A stretch of 64,000 nucleotides of DNA from ZC4RG30 sp040508085 (GTDB lineage Bacteria; Pseudomonadota; Gammaproteobacteria; Steroidobacterales; Steroidobacteraceae): positions 1 to 64,000 of the forward strand of contig JBEVNO010000058.1 of assembly GCA_040508085.1 (NCBI GenBank), given 5' to 3'. Shown here piece by piece: positions 60,244 through 64,000 of the stretch. Below the pieces are notes generated by a model that saw only the letters and a list, made by a program, of their open reading frames with translations, searched no databases and had not been told where the DNA came from. A program made the position numbers and the translations under genes. The number at the start of each line of letters is the position of its first letter. Position 1 is the first letter of the stretch.

Positions 60244-61271
60244 TCGGTCTCCATGACGTTGCCGCCGGTGTTGTCGACTGTGCCAGCGGCGGCCATCTCC
60301 AGCGCGCGCACGATCACGCGCTGCGCCAGCGGAATCTTGAATGCATTGCTGCCCGCGCCAGCACCCTGCGGCACCGCGCCCCGCAGCAGCACGGCTGCGG
60401 CAGCCTGGAATGCCTCGGTGCCAGCCGGCCTCCCGATGAGCAGTTGCTCTGCTTCCGGCAGCCGCCACGGCTTGTGCGCCACGCCCCCCACGGCGATGCG
60501 CGCGTCGCGGATCAGGCCATCGGTGGCGATGTCCAGCGCAGCTGCCACCGATGCCAGTGCGAAGGCATAGGAGGCCCGCTCGCGGATCTTCAGGTACACG
60601 CTGTGCGCGGCGAACTGCTCGCCGGGCGGGATGGTGAGGTACTGGATCAGCTCATCGTCGGCGAGCGTCGTATCACGCTCGGGTTCGTCACCCGGCAGGC
60701 GATGGAACTGCGCGAACGGGATGATGCGGTCACCGCGCGTGGAGGTGACATGCACCGTGGCGGCCAGCGCCGCCAGTGCCACGCACATGTCGGAGGGGTG
60801 CGTGGCGATGCAGCTGTCGCTGGCGCCCAGGATGGCGTGCTGGCGCGCCAGCGCGCCGATCGCGGAGCAGCCGCTGCCCGGCGCACGCTTGTTGCAGGGC
60901 GTGCCCGTGTCATAGAAGTAGTAGCAGCGGGTCCGCTGCAGCAGGTTGCCGCCGTTGGTCGCCATGTTGCGGATCTGCGGCGAGGCGCCTGCCAGGATGG
61001 CGCTGGACAGCAAGGGATAAGCCTTGCGCACCAGCGGGTGGTAGGCAGTGGCCGCATTCTTCGCCAGCGCGCCCAGCTTCAGCCCGCCATCAGGCAATTT
61101 CTCGATGCCGGCCAGCGGCAGGCGCTTGATGTCGAGCAGCAGCGGCGGCCGCATCACATTCTCTTTCATCAGGTCGAGCAGGTTGGTGCCACCCGCAAGC
61201 AGCTTGCCGGATGCGGCGGCCTCCACGGCGGGCTGCACGGCGGTCAGGGCGCGGTATTCGAAGTCATTCAT
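60240..61271 (-). CDS. FAD-binding subunit of a Mo-hydroxylase
   Basis: 343 aa from ATG at 61271. FAD-binding motifs LLAGGTNLLDLMKENVMRPPLLLDI and the N-G-G-N-L-L segment (IRNMATNGGNLLQRTRC), followed by a loop with Cys residues (RCYYFYDTGTPCNKRAPGSGC) that resembles the extra 4Fe-4S site of PaoB. The C-terminal CO_deh_flav_C domain follows. It passes electrons between FAD and the FeS subunit. It is 10 bp downstream of the FeS-subunit gene and overlaps the Mo-subunit gene. Confidence 0.93.
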   Translation of the reverse strand: MNDFEYRALTAVQPAVEAAASGKLLAGGTNLLDLMKENVMRPPLLLDIKRLPLAGIEKLPDGGLKLGALAKNAATAYHPLVRKAYPLLSSAILAGASPQIRNMATNGGNLLQRTRCYYFYDTGTPCNKRAPGSGCSAIGALARQHAILGASDSCIATHPSDMCVALAALAATVHVTSTRGDRIIPFAQFHRLPGDEPERDTTLADDELIQYLTIPPGEQFAAHSVYLKIRERASYAFALASVAAALDIATDGLIRDARIAVGGVAHKPWRLPEAEQLLIGRPAGTEAFQAAAAVLLRGAVPQGAGAGSNAFKIPLAQRVIVRALEMAAAGTVDNTGGNVMETE

Positions 61272-61281
61272 TGGCCAGCCC

Positions 61282-61809
61282 TCATGCCGGCACGGTGCCG
61301 ACGACAACGGGCTGGTGGGCCCGTTCCGACTCCGCCGCCTCACCCAGGGCGACCTCGCATACCGCCGCGGTGATCTGCGCATAGGCGCCGCAGCGGCACA
61401 GGTTGCCGCTCATCAGTTCCCGCACTTCATCCACGCTGCGGGCCTCACCTTCATTCATCAGGCCCACTGCCGAACACAGCTGCCCCGGCGTGCAGTAGCC
61501 GCACTGCAGGGCATCGTGGCGGATGAAGGCCCGCTGCAGCGGGTGCAGCTCGCCGTCGGCATCGAGCCCCTCCACCGTGCGGATGTCGGCGCCGTCACAG
61601 CTCACCGCAAGCGTCAGGCAGGACAGCACGCGCTGCCCGTCGACCAGCACGGTGCAGGCGCCACACTGGCCCTGGTCGCAGCCCTTCTTGGTGCCGGTGA
61701 GCTGCAGGCGGTCGCGCAGCAGGTCGAGCAGCGTGACCCAGGCTTCGACCGCCACGGGGCGCGCTGCGCCGTTGATGCGGGGGGCAATGGAATACGTGGC
61801 TCTTGGCAT
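61282..61809 (-). CDS. 2Fe-2S subunit of a Mo-hydroxylase
   Basis: 175 aa. Ferredoxin-type 2Fe-2S cluster ligands Cys44, Cys49, Cys52 and Cys64 (KKGCDQGQCGACTV...LSC) and the second cluster with Cys103, Cys106, Cys138 and Cys140 (QCGYCTPGQ...CRCGAY). There is no Tat signal, unlike E. coli PaoA, so the complex is probably cytoplasmic. It is the first gene of the three-subunit operon, about 150 bp from the neighbouring Mo-subunit gene. Confidence 0.95.
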   Translation of the reverse strand: MPRATYSIAPRINGAARPVAVEAWVTLLDLLRDRLQLTGTKKGCDQGQCGACTVLVDGQRVLSCLTLAVSCDGADIRTVEGLDADGELHPLQRAFIRHDALQCGYCTPGQLCSAVGLMNEGEARSVDEVRELMSGNLCRCGAYAQITAAVCEVALGEAAESERAHQPVVVGTVPA

Positions 61810-61956
61810 TGGCAGGTCCAGCCCGCCACAGAAGCGGGCGGGTGTGAGAGAGGGCAGAGGATATGGGCCGCAGTGTGCTGCGGCGGCGACTGCGACGGAT
61901 GTCGGACTATGGCTGCATGCGGCGTCAGGCTTGCAGCCATCGCGGCATGCAGCCTC

Positions 61957-64000
61957 TCAGGCGGTGAGGGCTGGCAGCTTGTGGATGAGCTTGTCCAGCG
62001 TCACCGGATAATCGCGCACCCGCACGCCGGTGGCGTTGTAGACGGCGTTGGCCACGGCGGCAGCCACGCCGCAGATGCCCAGCTCCGCCACGCCCTTGGC
62101 CTTCATCGGCGAAGACATCGCATCCACCTCATCCAGGAAGATCACCTCCTGGTGCGGGATATCTGCATGCACCGGCACCTCGTAGCCCGCAAGGTCATGG
62201 TTGACGAAGAAGCCGCGGCGCTTGTCCACATGCAGCTCCTCCATCAGGGCCGCGCCTACGCCCATGGACATCGCGCCGATCAGCTGGCTGCGTGCGGTCT
62301 TCGGATTCAGGATGCGCCCCGAGGCGCATACCGCCAGCATGCGGCGCACGCGGATCTCGCCGGTACCCGCATGCACGGCCACCTCCACGAAGTGCGCGCC
62401 GAAAGTGGCCTGAGCCTGCTGCTTGCTGGTGTCACCGAAATCGATTTCATCCTCGGCGACCAGCTCCTGGGTTTCGGCAGCCCTGGCGATCTCGGCGGAT
62501 CGATCGCCACTGCGGATCCTGCCGTCGGCGAACTCGGCGGTGGCCGCGTCGAAGCCGAGCTTGTTCGCGATGGCCTCGCGCAGCTTCGTGCAGGCGGCGA
62601 ACAGCCCGGCGGTGGAGCAGTTGGCGCCCCACTGGCCGCCGGAACCTGCGGAAACCGGGAAGCGCGAATCACCCAGCCGCACCGTGATCTTCTCCATCGG
62701 CACGCCCAGCATCTCCGCTGCGGTCTGCGCCAGCACGGTGTAGCTGCCAGTGCCGATATCCGTCATGTCCGTCTCGACGGTCACCCGGCCGTCGCGCGAC
62801 AACCGCACCCGCGCGGCGGAGTTCTCAAGCTGGTTGCCGCGATAGGCTGCGGCCACGCCCGTGCCAATGAGCCAGTGTCCCTCGCGCAGCTGCGCGGGCT
62901 TCGCGTTGCGGCGCGCCCAGCCGAAGCGCTCCGCGCCCACGCGCAGGCATTCATTCAGCGAGCGCAGCGAGAAACGCAGCGGCCCGGCGGGCGGCGGCGC
63001 CGGCGGTTCGCCTTCCTCCGGTGGCGCGGGCGGATGATCCGGCACCACCTGCGTGTCGTTGAGGCGGCGCAGCTCCACCGGGTCCATGCCGAGTTTTTCC
63101 GCCAGTTCATCCATGGCGATCTCCAGCGCCATGAGGCCCGTGGCCTCGCCGGGCGCACGCATGGCATTGCCTTCCGGCAGATCCAGCACCGCGAGGCGCG
63201 TGGCCGTCATGCGGTGCGCGCCGGCATACAGCATGCGCGTCTGATGCACGGCGCCGTCGGGCTTGCCCTGCGGCAGATCGCCCGACCAGCTCTCGTGGCC
63301 GATCGCCGTGAGCCTGCCATCGCGCGTGGCGCCGAGGCGGATGCGCTGGATGGTGGCCGGACGATGCGTGGTGTTGTTCATCATCAGCGCGCGCTGCAGC
63401 GTCACCTTCACGGCGCGGCCCGTGGCGCGCGCGCCCAGTGCCGCGAGCACGGCATCCGCGCGCACGAACAGCTTGCCGCCGAAGCCGCCGCCCACATAGG
63501 GCGAGATGGCATGCACCCGTTCCTTCGGCACGCCCAGGGTCTCGGAGAGATCGGACACGCACCAGTCCATCATCTGGTTGGAAGTCCACAGCGTCAGCTC
63601 TTCGCCCTGCCAGACGGCGATGCTGGCATGCGGCTCCATCATGGCGTGCGCCTGGTCGGGCGTGGTGTAGGTGGCGTCGAGCTTCACCGGCGCACTGGCA
63701 TAGGCGGCGGCGAAATCGCCCACCGCGCTATCGGGCGGCCCGGCGGTGATCTGCTTGGGTTTCGTGGCCGTGGCCTTCGCAGCCGCGAGGTCGTAGTGGC
63801 CGGGCGTCTCGGTGTAGTTCACGCGGATGAGCTTGGCCGCGGCGCGTGCCTGCTCGAAGCTCTCCGCCACCACCAGCGCGATGGCCTGGTGGTAGTGCGC
63901 GATCTCCGGCCCGCCCAGCAGCGGCGCCGTGTTGCGCTCGGCACGCCCCAGTTTGCCGGCGTTCTGCGCCGTCACGATGGCCAGCACGCCCGGCGCGGCC
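61957..64000 (-). CDS. Second xanthine dehydrogenase-family molybdopterin subunit, partial
   Basis: About 681 codons visible; the 5' end lies beyond the window. The Mo-cofactor domains are seen in PYVGGGFGGKLFVRADAVLAA, NAMRAPGEATGLMALEIAMDELAEKLGMDPVELRR and the C-terminal MKAKGVAELGICGVAAAVANAVYNATG with the catalytic Glu. A Pro-rich insertion (PPAPPEEGEPPAPPPAG) sits where the related protein has a short loop. It is a paralogue of the Mo-subunit at 57871-60243, on the same strand but with a 147-bp gap, so it is likely a separate enzyme with its own partners to the right. Confidence 0.9.
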   Translation of the reverse strand, partial: AAPGVLAIVTAQNAGKLGRAERNTAPLLGGPEIAHYHQAIALVVAESFEQARAAAKLIRVNYTETPGHYDLAAAKATATKPKQITAGPPDSAVGDFAAAYASAPVKLDATYTTPDQAHAMMEPHASIAVWQGEELTLWTSNQMMDWCVSDLSETLGVPKERVHAISPYVGGGFGGKLFVRADAVLAALGARATGRAVKVTLQRALMMNNTTHRPATIQRIRLGATRDGRLTAIGHESWSGDLPQGKPDGAVHQTRMLYAGAHRMTATRLAVLDLPEGNAMRAPGEATGLMALEIAMDELAEKLGMDPVELRRLNDTQVVPDHPPAPPEEGEPPAPPPAGPLRFSLRSLNECLRVGAERFGWARRNAKPAQLREGHWLIGTGVAAAYRGNQLENSAARVRLSRDGRVTVETDMTDIGTGSYTVLAQTAAEMLGVPMEKITVRLGDSRFPVSAGSGGQWGANCSTAGLFAACTKLREAIANKLGFDAATAEFADGRIRSGDRSAEIARAAETQELVAEDEIDFGDTSKQQAQATFGAHFVEVAVHAGTGEIRVRRMLAVCASGRILNPKTARSQLIGAMSMGVGAALMEELHVDKRRGFFVNHDLAGYEVPVHADIPHQEVIFLDEVDAMSSPMKAKGVAELGICGVAAAVANAVYNATGVRVRDYPVTLDKLIHKLPALTA

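Overview
The window is GC-rich, chromosomal, and carries the replication-origin neighbourhood of a gammaproteobacterium. The rpmH-rnpA-yidD-yidC-mnmE block is on the plus strand and diverges from dnaA-dnaN-recF-gyrB on the minus strand. Gene content (HrpA with its long C-terminal domain, YaeQ, GlpK, MsrA, lipoprotein SodC, several signal-peptide hydrolases, Mo-dependent dehydrogenases) fits the Steroidobacterales/Nevskiales/Xanthomonadales area. This placement is inference from gene content, since no rRNA is present. I see no tRNA, rRNA, CRISPR array, transposase or prophage.

Left part (1-24.1 kb): a broken ferritin-like gene at the edge, a small lipoprotein, hrpA and a BON protein. A light/redox regulation group follows: a BLUF photoreceptor divergent from a Crp/Fnr regulator across a perfect palindrome, then a PAS histidine kinase that lacks a recognisable H-box. 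Next come a zinc-ribbon-SDR protein, a GNAT-Nudix-CAP run, and a propeller-type sensor kinase divergent from its NarL-type regulator. A stress and detoxification stretch follows (cysteine hydrolase, PNPOx-like protein, Dps, two alpha/beta hydrolases). It ends in a tight three-gene unit: an AraC regulator, a ferritin/ferredoxin/double-CDGSH fusion and a DsbA-NhaA fusion. That unit overlaps gyrB tail to tail.

Origin part (24.1-34.4 kb): gyrB, recF, dnaN and dnaA, with two perfect 16-bp parS palindromes inside recF and a cluster of degenerate DnaA boxes between dnaA and dnaN, the best oriC candidate. Translational overlaps chain rnpA, yidD, yidC and mnmE.

Right part (34.4-64 kb): SDR/LysR pair, RRM protein with a structured 300-bp leader, an Ntn acylase, an M20 peptidase, an SDF symporter and an SGNH hydrolase. 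Then comes a two-gene module of a SLOG/four-TM (SLATT-like) protein followed by a membrane-anchored TIR protein, the strongest candidate here for an undescribed nucleotide-signalling or defence system. Further on are a PEBP protein, a pair of inverted palindromic repeats, a desaturase, msrA, an exonuclease, glpK, yaeQ, sodC and a frameshifted ParA gene. A short region after that has a 15-nt perfect complement of the 16S rRNA 3' end in front of a 22-codon frame and ends in a terminator. Small envelope proteins, hydrolases and a three-subunit Mo/FeS/FAD dehydrogenase follow, and a second Mo-subunit gene runs off the right edge.
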